Below, one piece after another: positions 48,037-61,585 of a DNA stretch of 64,000 nt (position 1 is the stretch's first letter; each line of letters opens with the position of its first letter). The position numbers and the translations under genes are program-made. This stretch comes from Torreya grandis (taxonomy: Eukaryota; Streptophyta; Pinopsida; Cupressales; Taxaceae). Where the stretch lies: positions 1,291,001 to 1,355,000 of the forward strand of contig JARHVA010000082.1 in the NCBI GenBank assembly GCA_037957365.1, read 5' to 3'. The notes under the pieces are model-generated. The model ran no database searches. It was not told the origin of the DNA and was given only the letters and a program-made list of their open reading frames with translations.

Positions 48037-49340
48037 GTTGATTGGATTGAAATCGCCTTACTGTAACTCCGTCGGTTACCCTTCTGGTCCTGCTGCTCCC
48101 ACAAATTCTTCCTTTGAACAAATAAACAGATTCTCTCATAACTCAGCTTGTAGAAAAATAATATTTCTTCCATAAGTTTATTCTTCATAAAATTTACAAA
48201 TGCTAAATAAACATTAAATATATTCACAAAAAGAACTTTAAAAAAAAAACAAAGTCAAGTACTCTAGTCAAACTAGGGATTGAAAAACACTAAACTATTG
48301 TAAAGCACTCAAAACTAAACTATGAAAACATAACTCTAAATCACTGACAAATATGTAATATTTCTGCTCACATCGTAGGAGAATACACACAGCTTTAAAA
48401 ATGCCATGGGAGATCACACAGTGGAATCAAAAGTTCATAATATTCTTTATCAGGTAATATTATAACAAAAAAAACTGACATATTAGCACATTGTTATAGC
48501 AAATCTCAAAAATCATAAATCAGTGGCATTTCAAAGCTCTCAATACAGCTAACAGGCCAAACAACATGACGTTGAAATGGGCACACTACCATTGAACACA
48601 GAGCGTGAGTCCATTTACTGCTTTACTTATTCGCTTTTGAAGACAAAGCCATTTTAGAACATATACACCTTGAAGCATCAAATTTTAATCGGAAAAATCA
48701 CCTTGAATGTAAAATGTTTCAGACGAAATTTTCTGCAACACAGGAACCGCATTTTGATCTTCATTAGTTGACTAACACTGGATTAAAAATCACAACATAC
48801 ATTGATTGACCTTGTCCCCATGGTGAAGACAATTATCAGATCATACCGCAAAACAATCATTTTCAGACCGCATACTCAAGACTGTGATGTGTGATTTTCA
48901 AAACACAGTATCAAAACCGGATGTTAAGCTGGAATGGAATGTAAACAAAAAAAAAATTACATCCGACATAAACCCTTAGATCTCAAAAAAATATCCCCGT
49001 ATTTAACCATAACACCATATACCCTGGAATGGAATGGAAGGCTCTCCTACAGGGGTTTTGGAGGATCCACGACTAAGGGACGAAAGGTATGATGCCTCCA
49101 TTTACTGAACAGGAAAGAGAAGCTCCATATTTTCAAATTTTTAGGAAGATAACCCATTAAAACTGAATTCGTTTTCAAAATCTTACACAGCAAAATTCTT
49201 ACCTCGAAAGCGAAGGGTTGCTCCTGAAACTTCCGCAGAGCCTATGCCGCCTGCAAGACGCGAATCTCTAACAACAAAAATGAAAAAGAACGCCGCTCAG
49301 AGAAACAAATTTTATAAAATTTCAGAATAAGATTTCAATA
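48037..49340 (-). other. RPS23: RPS23 5' UTR with a probable 1.1-kb intron
   Basis: A 5' UTR exon probably spans about 49340-49203 and ends at a GTAAGAATT donor (49202). The acceptor before the ATG exon is likely the AG at 48061-48062, but it lacks a strong pyrimidine tract, so this edge is uncertain. Leader introns are common in plant ribosomal protein genes (family knowledge). Confidence 0.6.
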
Positions 49341-49365
49341 TGAGGCGGAAATATCTCACACCATC

Positions 49366-49390
49366 CTTTATATAAGGGTTTAGGGTTTAG
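49366..49390 (-). promoter_or_regulatory. RPS23 promoter: TATA box and telo-box
   Basis: On the minus strand CTAAACCCTAAACCC is directly followed by CTTATATAAAGG. The AAACCCTAA telo-box next to a TATA box is a hallmark of plant ribosomal protein promoters (family knowledge). The predicted start is about 30 nt downstream, near 49340. Confidence 0.85.
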
Positions 49391-50346
49391 CCTTCAACAC
49401 TCACTATATTCATAGTAATTTAATTTCCAAACAATCAATCAACTATTTTTTTAATGCATTTAATCATTATAATTTAATTACATAACAATCAATTTTCCTT
49501 CAAATCTTTTTTTCTTTCTTTAATACTCAATTTAATTAGGGAAAACGTTCTAATGATGGAAGAGTGAATTATTCAATTAACATATAATAATTATACATAT
49601 TTTTTTCAATAATTATTTTATTTTTATTTAAAAAATAAATATATTTAATTATGTTTTTATGTAAAATATATTATTATTTGTTTATTAAAATTTGACAATA
49701 ATATATGTACTTAATAATATATAAAATCATAAAATCTAAAATTGAATATATTTTAGAACACTACAAATAAAAAATATGTATTTGACTATTCAAATAAAAT
49801 GACATGCTGTAAAAATTAAGTATCAACATTCATTAGTTATATAAAATCTATAAATTTATTGATGTGATATAAATCTATAAATTTTTGTCCATATACATCC
49901 AAATCTATTCAATTGTTTGAATAAAATGTGCAGTGTTTGAATTCTATTGAATATAGAATCATTGATTTCATCCCATCATTCAACTCTTCCAATCTCGCTT
50001 ACATCAACAATTACACACAACTTTTACTTTAAACCCACTACTTGAAAAAAAATAATACTATAAGGCTCACTATTTAAAAAATATATAAATAATTCAAACA
50101 CAATTTAAGAATTACCTCCGAATTTTGAAAAAACCCTCCAATTCCAAAAAAAACAATGAAAATATGGATTTGATTTTGTTATAAACTTTATAAATAGAAT
50201 GCACGAGATTGTCCAACAGTGTCATTAAAATTCCTTGGACTAGATATTTCATCACAACAAAGAGCAAAGATTTTGAGTTACAAAGTAGAGACATTTAAGC
50301 ACATCACAAATTAGAAGAGGATTGGCAATCTCTGATAATGAGACAA
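49391..50346. other. AT-rich upstream region of RPS23
   Basis: It is very AT-rich with no gene recognised. It reaches up to the CTTGG duplication that flanks the Copia element. Confidence 0.5.
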
Positions 50347-50351
50347 CTTGG
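50347..50351. repeat. Left target-site duplication CTTGG of the Copia element
   Basis: It matches 63828-63832 directly after the right LTR. Confidence 0.85.
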
Positions 50352-51072
50352 TGTTGGAAACAAGATGACTAAGAGGGGTGGGCGGGGGGCGGAGGGCGGC
50401 GGCAGGGACGGCACGGGGGCTTAAGCGGGAAGGAGTGAATCAGTCTTAAAAAAATTTTCAATCAATTCCACTTAATCATATATGAACCATTTTAACAAGC
50501 ATATTCAACTTAGCAAGCATAATCACCAAATCATAAAAGCATGAAACACGTGAACACAACATATATGTGGGAAACCGTTAAGGGGAATAAAACCCACTGA
50601 TGAAGTAAATGGACTACAATTTTATAAGACAAACATCAATCTTTAGTGAAACACCCACTTCACATGGAGCACCAACCTCAACTAGTTCAACACCAACTCA
50701 GTTAGGCTTTAGCAAGCACCCACTTGCAAGGAGACACCAAACCCTTAGATGACTTACCACCAACTCAGCGACTTGATTATTTGATCACCTTCATAAACCC
50801 TTGTTTCTCATACAACAGATGATGATCTTCTCCTTCAGCTCTTCGCTCTCAAAACTGGCTTATAACCTTGTTCACTCAACTAGCCCTCTTCATGGCTTGA
50901 TTAGGTCTTCTTACATTGATCCTTATATGCAGAACCTCTGTTAGATATTCATGGCACTTCTCTGATGGTCCACATGACCTCCGTATACTAACCAATTATC
51001 TATATCATTCACTTATCCTCTTTTGCTCTCACACTCTAAGCATACCCAAATAGGCCTAAATTGCCTTGTTTT

Positions 51073-52001
51073 TGTCAGGATCCCTGCTCATTAAGAGCAC
51101 ACTTGATTACCTTTGTATAAGCAACTAAACATGGAATTTAACCAGAATGATAAGTAACTAGAATTCAGAAATAACATAGAATATGAGAGGCAATACACAC
51201 TTGTATTAATACTCATCCAGAAGAAAATACAATAAAGAGATCACACTCTTCCCACACCTCTTGGGCATACCAATAATCTTCCCTCAAGAGTTCTCTCTCT
51301 CAATTACAAACAAAATCAACTCAAACACAGAGTTGTTGTTTCAACCAGTCAGTAACAATACTGCCAGTACCACCGAGTATACACACATACTCCAAGTCTG
51401 AGTACACCACGTACTCCAAGTAGATCTCACCTGATCTTGCACACCTGCAGATCAACCTGGTTTTGCACACCTGCAAACCTAGATCTTACTTACCATGTAG
51501 ATCTCACCTGATCTTGCTATACCGCAGATCAACCTAGCCTTACACACCTGTCGACCTAGATCTTACATAGAGAAGAATCCTTCTGATTCTACATAACCCT
51601 TCTGATTCTCCAGAATCTTGATTCTACAAATTACAATACAGCCCATGAGTGTATTATATAGATTCCATGCAAATAATAATTAGACTTTCTAATTACAATA
51701 ATTAGAAACGCAGCTCCAAGACTAAAATTAGTCTTTACATGCAAATAACTGGTTCGTTAAACTAACTGTTCGTGCAACCGACAGTTTTGGAATCGCGCAG
51801 GCGATCGACGTCAGTTCTTGTCTGTCTGGAGATGACCGACGTCAGCCGATCCATGACCGATGTCGACAGCTTCTTGTCCACCTCTGACCGACGTCGGTTG
51901 GTTTGACCGATGTTAGTTGGTCTAACCAACACCGGTTACTATGACACTCAGCACCTCCTCCATGTTTGCATTAGTGAAGCTTTTAGCTCCATAACCTAAC
52001 A
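51073..52001. mobile_element. 929-bp solo LTR nested in the Copia 3' LTR
   Basis: It starts TGTCAGGATCC and ends CCTAACA, flanked by GTTTT at 51068-51072 and 52002-52006. The parallel LTR at 58350 lacks this segment, which confirms an insertion. It has no coding capacity. A cluster of palindromic GACGTC-type motifs lies at about 51795-51945. Confidence 0.88.
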
Positions 52002-53386
52002 GTTTTTATACAAGTCCCTTGATCATATTAGTCTTAGTCGGCCATACATTTTTATCTCTTAGGTCAGTCATGAATAAGACTTAACATATTAAAAATAAAA
52101 TGTCTTAATCATGAATTAATCAATATATTAGGTCAGCCATACATCAATTAGCCCTTACTCCTCTTTTAGGCTTTAAGGATACCTAATAAGTCTTCTTAAC
52201 AACACATTACCCTTTGATATTTCTTAAAGCTTATCCAAACACCTCACACGACATGAACACTTCATATGACACTCCAATAGACCTTAGCCAACTTCACTTT
52301 AGATCCATAATACCTTTTAGGTCAAACCACCACTTAAACCTTTTCTCAAAACATTATTTATAAAATGCCTGTGTATATACAAAAACTCTGTCTTGAACAA
52401 TTGATGCATATACTCAATTTTTTCAAACAATCATGGCAAAAAATTACATATTCATAAACCTCATGACCTCAGGGTCATCATAAAATTTATCTGATACTTC
52501 AACTCAGGGTAAACAGGCTCAATCTCTTCTCTGCAAGATGTTCACTTAGAACTGTCAACTGACTTCAAAACATAGTCAAGAAAACATAAACTTCTGCCAT
52601 ATGATTGAATACATGCAAGGGATTTCAATGTATGTACAAGATCTTATATCATCCTCAGAGAAACCTTCATCAAAAAGATTACAATTATTGATGGCAACTA
52701 TTGGTCTTGCAAACCAATTTGTTGATATTTTCTCTCATGGACTCCACTCAGTCAGATAAGCCATTTTGGCTTCAATGTTCCAACCTCTTGCACTAAATTC
52801 TAATATTTTATAAATCATGGATAGATTATTCAAGTCCCAATTAATATCATCATGTACTTCAATGCATCACTCTTACATGAAAACATATCAAAAATCATCT
52901 TTTCACTTATGCATGACTTTCTTACTATTTTCACTACTTAGTATGTTAGTGACTGGCCAACTTGGATCACCAAATTTGCACACCTAAGTTCTGAAACCTA
53001 CTAAAATCCTTCATAGACAAAAACTATAAGCCTCAGACTTGGATCTTTATCCACTTAACAACTTTGACTCGGTCAACTCTATCTGTTATGAAAAATCTCC
53101 AAAAGACAAGCACTTTCTTATAGGGTTTGCTCACTCACTTGAGAGACCAATCATATTTGGAGATGTTTGAGAGATTTGAATTTAACCAACAATCACTTAG
53201 CTAACCATACCAAACTATTATGATCTCTTTAGAATAAGATCTTTAACATCGAGTCATTGTTAGGATTATATGAGGGTTTAGACCATCTTTCAATCTTAAC
53301 GATCATTCATAAAACTTAGCTCCTCTCTCTAGAAACCAATGCTTGGAACTTTGAGCTGGAAATATTTCTCATCTACCATGAATAGC

Positions 53387-53719
53387 TTATATTCTTATGT
53401 ATATGTTGCACATGTCAATGACCAATTGAAAAACCTTCTTGAGTAGACAACTCTTCATTTTGTGCACTTCAAGAAACCTTGAAACACTTTTTCGAACCTT
53501 AACCTTCAAACTCTGCCCTAAAATTTCATGTACATACTTAATACAATTTGACTCACCTCTATCAATGATCACCTGCTCACCCATGTCATGGAAACTGATC
53601 CTGATACCCTTATAACCATCATCTCTCTTTTGCTTTTTAAGCCTTGACCTGCAAGTCTCATTAGGCCTTAAATTTGACCTTCTAACCACCCTATAGACTT
53701 CATCTTGGAACTCTCCCAT
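53387..53719 (-). other. 110-codon open frame inside the Copia 3' LTR
   Basis: An uninterrupted minus-strand frame includes GIRISFHDMGEQVIIDRGES. The other LTR has the homologous stretch (about 62780-63090) with three or more stops. It may be a remnant of an LTR-borne ORF or chance. No family recognised. Confidence 0.3.
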
Positions 53720-54432
53720 GTTTCAATGCCTCTTGTGCATGCTCAAGTAACCTCATACACGCACTCTTATTTATATATTCAACAAAGCATCTTCAAAACT
53801 TCTTACATATCTTTGAAGCTTGACTAAGATCTTCGTAACATCTTCAGTGTTGCATACACAAATATTCAGAGCTGACCTTCTAGTTATTTACAAGGTCTTC
53901 AACAACTCATGTACAAACTTAAATGACCTCTTTCATGCTCAAATGTTATCAAGTATTCTTTAGAGAATTCACATCTTTGTAGCTCATTCAAAACATCTTT
54001 GGAGCTGCTTAAACATATTTTCAAAACATATAGTTTCTTATTTGGAGCTTACTCATTTCATACCTACACATATCATCTCATAAAATCTAGATAAAACATT
54101 ACAAGATGTTTAACACTTGAAATACTAACCTACACTTATGTTGATCTCAATGATATTTCACTCAAGCTGATATCAGAACATTCTTCAAACAGAACTTTCT
54201 TATCACTACTTTTCATACAAAAACAACACTCACTATGTTGGCATAAGAACTCATCATACACGTACCTCAAAGCTTACTTGATCATGCATCTTACAAAAAC
54301 CTTTGACATTAATGACATTAGATTGACATCAATGGCAACATATTGACATCAATGACAACACTTATTCCAACACCTCAATAGTCAATGACAATGCTCAACA
54401 ATCTCTTCTTTAATCAATGATAATGTTCAACA

Positions 54433-55889
54433 ATATCCTCTTTTGTCATTGATGGCAAACACACCCATAAAACTGTGTCAACCACTCTCGATGGCAAACA
54501 TCTCTTAGACCTGTTTCATGTTTTTTCTCACCCTTTCTGAACTTTCCTTATCTTTCTTACTCTTTTTAATTTTTTTCTTTTTCTTATTTTTTAAAATCTT
54601 TCTCCCCCTTTGACATTAATGACAAAGGTTTTCTACAACTATCATCTCTTTTAGAATGAATTCAAATTATAAGACATAGATAAAGCTCAGCCAACAACTT
54701 AGCTCCCCCTCAAACCAAGCATCCATCATGCTTCTGTTAGTAGTAGATATCAAGAATCATTTGTTACTACTGAAATCATACTCTCTCTCTTTGAGATGAT
54801 ACTATCATTTCAAAACATTAGATGACACATAGTCTTTAAAAACTATGGCTACCACCTATGACAACCATTCTCGAAAAATTCTCTCAATCAGGTCACTCTC
54901 CCAACTATCCATTAAAAGCTCAACAAGTAGTCTATGAATCATCTCAGACACAATCTCTCCATAACTCCATGTATATCAAAAAGCAATCACTTGATAGAAA
55001 AAACCTAGAGCTACCAATCTCCCCCTTAGACCAAACATATCTTCTTTCAAAGAAATAGAAACTCAAATCACTTACCTTCCTTGATATGACTGAAGAAGAT
55101 CAAACTCTTGATCACACACTAGGCTACCACACTCTTGACATCGACTATAGAATTAGGAACTCCCCCTTTGTCTTCACAGATCAAGATCAACTACTCAATA
55201 AATAAATATCAAAAGCATACCTCATATATACCAATTGTCTACATATTTTGACTTTAGATACCTAAAAATAGCCTTATATCTCTCATAATTTTGCCTTATA
55301 TACTTCAAACCATAGAGCTACCAACACAGGATTGGATAATATTCATCTTCAACTCCTTACTTGCAACATAGACAACCTAAAATCTTCTTAATAAAAAATA
55401 TTTTTTGACTGCATCTCCATGCTTCTATTGATAGAAGAATGTCTCCATGAAGTTTAATGGAGCCACCCATTTTCATAGGGTACTAAAATAATATGAACTC
55501 AAGAGATTCTTAGATCTCCATATTTTCACAAGATTGAATAGTCTTCAACATCCTTCTGGACTTGATTGACACTTCAGGCATGATCTCATCATCAACTATT
55601 TGATCATCAATGTGAGTTGACAAAAGACTTTCTTTGTTTGATTTATCATTTGAGACATGCTCTATCTCGTCAAGTGGTCTACTTGAGCTTGTATATTGAT
55701 CATGACTTATCTTTATTGCCTTTAGTTTTTATACATTCATTTATTTTCTTTCTTGCACTCAAAGAAATTTAAACTTTCTATTTTGACTTGATGATCTTCT
55801 AACTCTATTAGGACATAATCTTATACACACCATTTGACTAGAGTGAATTGTAACTCATTCCATAGTTCCATGAGTACTCATTCTTAGAG
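54433..55889. other. Copia interior without recognised coding sequence
   Basis: Between gag and the 3' LTR nothing resembles pol. A pyrimidine-rich plus-strand stretch (about 54530-54612) is a purine tract on the sense strand. Confidence 0.5.
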
Positions 55890-57660
55890 GGTCTTTTACA
55901 TTCTCTTGCTCTATGACCAAATTGTTTACATGAATAATAATAACCATTGAAAGAATTAGCATACCTTATGGCATTGAGTTATTTGATAGGTCTTTTCATG
56001 TTGACCTTGTTGTCTTCAACAATCTTATTCTCAACTTGAGGTTCCTTATTTTGGTCTTCTTTGAATCCAAGACCTATCTTGTCACTTATAGACTTTTGAC
56101 TACTTAAGATATCATCAAGAGCCTTAGTACTCTTTTTAAATTTCACAAAACTCTTCACCTTTCTAGATGCTTGATACAACTCAGTTCTCAGATATTCTAT
56201 TTCATTTTCATACTTGATTCAATCTTCCTCTTTAGCCCTATTGACTACCTCCATATGTTCTTCAACTTGATTGATAATCTCATCATACTCCTTTGAAGTG
56301 TTGCTTAGCCTTTTCTTAAATAAACTAATTTATTCCTCATATTCTTGAACTAATGACTTTAGTTTCTTATTCTTCTTCTTCATCAGCTTCAACTCCTCTA
56401 GGGCACTCATGAGCTCAAATTCAAGATCCACTTTAGCTTCTCGTTCTTCACTATCATAGTATACTTTTTAATTTGATTCTACATCAACCATAAGGCCTTT
56501 CTCGTTTGAACAACCCTTATAGTATGATTTTATACCTATGAACAAGGTTTCATTATTATCATGTTCGGTTTCATTATTATCATGTTCAGATTCATTACTA
56601 TCTTCATCACTGTTAAATGTGTTAGAATCACTTACATTGGATGAGTTGTCTTCTCTGGGATAAAAACCCATCTTATTTTTGAATGATCTTTTCCTTCATT
56701 CTTCTTGAAATCTCTATTGTTTTTTTCAAACTTGTAGGATTTTTTGTCATCTCCATGGTATTCATCATGTTATTCATTATGCTCAAATTTATTCTTGTTA
56801 TGAAACTTAGTTTCAAAGTGACCAATCTCACCATAATTGAAACATTTTAAGGGTAACTTACACTTCTACTTACCTGAGCCAAACCTTAACTTTCTAGCAA
56901 ACATAACTATGAGTTCATCATCATTAACATCATATGAACATACCTTATCCTTGACCTTCTTATCCTTTAATTTATTTTAAAATTTAAAAGTTGCTTCTTT
57001 ATTGAGAGGTGTTCCTTTATTTGTTGTCATCTCATAGGCAATCAAGATGTCATGAAGCCCATCCATCTCTAGCTTGTCTAAATCTTGCATCTCTTTTATT
57101 GCAGACACCTTAGAATTAAATTTAAGAGTTAGTGATCTCAACACCTTTTAGAAAACAATAAACTCTTTCACTTCTTCATCCAATCCTCTAATGATATTGA
57201 TAACTTCATCAACCCTCAACAAATAGGATGCAATGGTTTCATCTTCATTCATTTTTAGGATTTCAAACTGTCATCTATGAGTTTACAACTTGGCTAACTT
57301 CACTTTGGTGTCTCCTTCATTAGCTGGTATTAAATTTGTCCCATATATATTTATTTTATACACAATGTATTACCTTTACAAACTCTACTTCTGATAGGCC
57401 ACACAGAATGACATTCATTGCCTTGGAGTTATGTTCACTATCATTCTTACCTGTTGCATCTATTGATGGAATTGGAGGTGCAATATAACCATTCACAATT
57501 AACTAATAAATATAATGTCTTTTTGAGATGAGATATATCTTCATTATGACATTCTAAAAGACATATTTAGATCCATTAAATAATGAAGCCTCACTGATAG
57601 AAAAACCACTTTGAGCTTGCTAAATAGTCATCCTTGCTTATTAGGGTCTCCTTTAGGTTG
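55890..57660 (-). pseudogene. Decayed SIRE/Copia-like gag
   Basis: Pieces on the minus strand, in order: a Copia gag-like N-terminal region near 57660-56950; a degenerate zinc knuckle (CFNYGEIGHFETKF, about 56808-56850); an acidic Asn/Asp/Glu stretch with repeated SEHDNNE (56468-56671); a coiled-coil region; the signature LDDILSSQKSISDKIGLGF (about 56040-56110); and a second knuckle (SCKQFGHRAREC, about 55905-55945). This order is typical of SIRE-type Copia gag (family knowledge). Stops and shifts break it. It would form the capsid; no protease, integrase or reverse transcriptase follows. Confidence 0.7.
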
Positions 57661-59083
57661 CCAAGCCTGCTCCAAAGGACTCATTCTCATACCAATTATT
57701 GGAAAAAAGATCACTGAGAGAGGGTTTGAATCAATATTTAATACTTTTCAATTAATTATACTTAATCATATATAAACCATTCTAACAAGCATGTTCAACT
57801 TAGCAAGCATAATGACCAAATCATATAAGTATGAAATATATGAGCAGAAAATATACATGGGAAAAACTGAAGGGGAATAAAACATACAGATTAATCAAAT
57901 TTAATACATTTTTATAAGATAAACATCAATATTTAGTAAAACACCCACTTCACATGGAGCACCAACACCAACTAGCTCAGCACCAACTTAGCTAGGTTTT
58001 AACAAGTACCCACTTGCAAGGAGACACCAACCTCCTAGATAAATCAACACCAACTCAACCACCTAATTTTTTTATCACCTTAAAAAAATATTTTTACTTA
58101 TAAAATAGATGATAGTCTTCTCCTTCAGCTCTTTGTTCACTTTTGTCCCTCTCAAAACTGGCTTCTAGCCCTATTCGCTCAACTAACCCTATTCATGGCT
58201 TGATTAGGTCTTCTGACCTTGATCCTTATATGCAAAACCTCTATTAGATATTCATGATAGTTATTTTATAGTTTTCATGACCTAATTATACTCATCAATG
58301 ATCTATATCATTCATTTATCCTCTTCTACAAAGCACACCCAAATAAGCATAAACTACATTATTTTTATACAAGTCACTTGATCATATCCTTCTTAGTTGG
58401 TCATACATTTTTACCTCTTAGGTAATCTATGAATAGGTATTAAAATATTAAAAATAATATGTATTAATCATGAATCAATCAATACATTAGGTTAGCCATA
58501 CATCAATTAGCCTTTACTCCTCTTTTAGGCTTTAAGGAGACCTATTAGGTCTTCTTAACAACACATTACCTTTTGATCATTATTGAAGCATATCCAAACA
58601 CCTCACATGGTAGGAACACATCATATACCACTCTAATAGACCTTATCCAAATTTAATTTAGGTCCATAATACCTTTTAGGTCTAACCACCACTTGAACCT
58701 GTTGGGTGAATATTTTGTCAATCAGCTAACTAGTGAGCAAAATAGGTCTATTCAACCACAACATAGGGAGATTGGTCAGCCGGATGTGCAGGTTTACTAC
58801 ATCAATAGGAGACAAATCTCTCCTCTCATCAAGGGGAGGTTCCCTATAAATATGCAGGAGCTATATAGTATATATATAAGTGGAAAATAACACTCAGAGG
58901 TAGGATAAACCATCCATCTCTCTTTTTTCAGAGATGATGCTAACAAACCAAAGGGAAATCCTGATGAAATGATAGAAGGCACTCCTCTTCTTTCAAAAGT
59001 GATGTTTAGCAAAAAAAAAGAACCTTTCAGGTGGTGATATGTAACTGTAATAGGGCGCAGTAACACAACAGGATGAAATGTAG

Positions 59084-59418
59084 CACAAAGTCTCCACCTC
59101 AACTGCCAAAGAGTGAAATACGAAGGATAATGAGGGCACAAAGTCGTCCCAAAATCCTTTACACAGAAAATAGAAAGAAAACACACTAAAGGCAATTGTG
59201 GGGGCACAAAGTCTCTCCATAGTTGGCTTTAGGACACCTTCCTAATTACTTTCACTAATTTTTCTTATTTAATTAAATGGACAAAAAATGTATTAAGGAA
59301 ACATACATAAGAACAATTTCCCCAACAACCAAGCTATTCCAGCACAAAGTCTAAAAATTCACTTGTTTTCTTATTCAAATAACAAAATATGATCAACAAT
59401 CTGAGCTCAAAGTCTTAG
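59084..59418 (-). promoter_or_regulatory. Octamer motif cluster in the solo LTR
   Basis: CACAAAGT occurs at 59084, 59137, 59205 and 59343, and CTCAAAGT at 59406. Flanking pairs are CTGAG/CTTAG at 59401-59418 (one wobble), GGGGG/CTCTC around 59205 (two wobbles) and only AG/CT around 59084 and 59343. Confidence 0.6.
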
Positions 59419-60680
59419 TAATGCCTTTCAATTTGGGTAGAGTTTTGTTTTTGATAACAGAGAGAGATCCCCTAAAACAATAAGAGAGAGTCCAATATAT
59501 AGTGCTCCAAGAAAGACTTGGGCACTTTGTTTCACAATAATGGATTACGATGCATTCAATGCCTTTAATGCATTTTAAATTCTGTCCATGGGCTATGTTG
59601 GAATTGAGCATCAGTTTTTAATATGGGCTGCTTGATGTGTTTCCTTATGTGTGCACAACTGTTCGCTCTACTCAATGCAAAAAAAGAGGCCACACCATTG
59701 AATATTTGTGCTCTTCGATGTCCACCTGGTGGACTGCTTTACCTTCTAGAAACATATCCCATGTGTGGATATTTTTGATCTTTCTCCATCATTTCCCCTT
59801 TCCTTGTATCTCGTCCTTATCTGTATGATCTGAGCCCTTGACCTATCTCTTTGGCCGGTCATTGAATTTGTTCACAAGGTCTGTGCTCAAGCCTGCAAGG
59901 ATCAATAGTTATTTCATTGCCATAAATTTGATGTCTTTGGGTCTATCATCATTTGAAAGCTAACGGTTAGTTGGTTGCCCTGAATTTGATAGTTGCGGGC
60001 CCGTCATCCTTCTTAGCAATTCCTTCGTGTCTTTCCTGCTTGCTCTGGCTTCTTTTCACTGATCTCAACAAATGACACATGGCACCTTCCACTGTGAAAT
60101 AGGTGAGGACACTTGGTAGCATCCGCTTAACTTATAGAAACTCTAGACCCCTTTTGAGAGTCTTACAGAAAATGACACATGGTGGATTCTATCGAGCTCC
60201 TAGAAACACTGTAGAAACATTTGGGACTCTTTTGGATCTACGTAGACATAGACACTTGTTGCACTCCACTGAGCTTTTTAGAAACAATATAGAAACATTG
60301 GGACTCATTTGGACTCATGCGAACGATGACATGTGGTGCACTCCACTCGAGTTTAGCCACTCACTCAAGACCCACCAGAGTCTTTATGACACAAAAGGAA
60401 GAATGTTGCAGATGTTGACACTTGGTGGCTTCCACTGAGCTTTTTAAGGGACACGTGGCATCTTTTGTTGCTTTTTAGAAAAATTTATTACAACCTTCCA
60501 CTGTCGCCACTTGGTGCCTTCCACAGGACTCTGAGAGAAGCCTATTGAGATAAGCTTTAAAACTTATTAAAAACTTGAGATGTGGATGTAGACACTTGTC
60601 GCGCTCCGCTGAGCTAGAATGAGACACGTGGCATATTCTACTGCTTTGAAACTTATTAGAAACTGAGTCCAAGCAAAAGA

Positions 60681-60812
60681 CACTTGGCAGCTTCTGCTGC
60701 ACTTTAGCAACTTACCTGGGGCCCACCACGATCCTTACTCAAATAACACTTGGCAGCTTCTGCTGCACTTTAGCAACTTACTTGGGGCCCACCACGATCC
60801 TTACTCAAATAA
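60681..60812. repeat. 66-bp tandem duplication in the solo LTR
   Basis: Two near-identical 66-bp units, 60681-60746 and 60747-60812, each start CACTTGGCAGCTTCTGCTGC. Looser copies of the ACTTGGCAGCTTCCACTGAGC theme recur across about 60100-61110. Confidence 0.85.
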
Positions 60813-61374
60813 TGAAATAAAAGGAAGGAACTGCGGAGTTTGACACTTAGCAGCTTCCACTGAGCTTTTTAAGGGACATGTGGTGACTTTTGCAATTTTG
60901 AGAAAATCACATAGAAACCTTCTGCATTTGCCACTTGGCACCTTCAAAGGGACTTAAAGGGGAGATTATTAAAATAAGCTATGAAGCTTATAGAAACTTG
61001 ATGCGCGGATGTAGACACTTATCACGATCCACTGAGTCATAACAGGATATAAAGAAGAAAATGCAGATATTGACATTTGGCAGCCTCCACCGAGCTTTGT
61101 AGATGACACATGGCACATTTTGCTACTTTTTTGAAACAAATTATAATGTGTCCCAACAGGTGACACGTGGTAACTTCTGCTCTTTTATCTTTTTCTTTTT
61201 GGCACTCCTTTGAACCGCTAAACCATGAAGCGTTTAAACTTGATAAACTTTGACAAAGTGCTTGACTCTTTGAAGCTTGCTGACGAATCCTTTGGTTGAA
61301 CCTTGGCACTGAACCAATATTGAAATTGCCTAAGTGTTGAGAGCTTGTTTCTTTCCTGTGGAGCCCATAGAAAT

Positions 61375-61585
61375 CGACTTGTAGAGTCCGTAGATTCAAG
61401 TTTGTAAAATTGGGGGAGTCTGTAGAAATGATTTCATAGGATTTCTACCTACATAGTCTATAGTTTTGAGGCTTTGAAGTCCATATAAATGAGCTTGTAG
61501 ATATGAACCTGTAGAGTCTGTAGAAACTAAGTCCGTAGATACGAGCCTGCGGAGTCTGTAGTTTCAAGTCTGCACAGTCCGTAGT
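61375..61585. repeat. Degenerate short repeats with GAGTCTGTAG core
   Basis: About eight imperfect copies of a motif like GAGTCTGTAGAAAC or GAGTCCGTAG occur at irregular spacing in 210 bp. A 117-codon minus-strand ORF across it is probably a by-product. Confidence 0.6.

Larger units (their letters stand above)
50352..54432 (-). repeat. 3' LTR of the Copia element (with nested solo LTR)
   Basis: It starts TGTTGGAAACAAG and ends TTCAACA. It contains a 929-bp nested solo LTR at 51073-52001 and a GC-rich patch at about 50374-50421 that the other LTR lacks. Confidence 0.87.
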
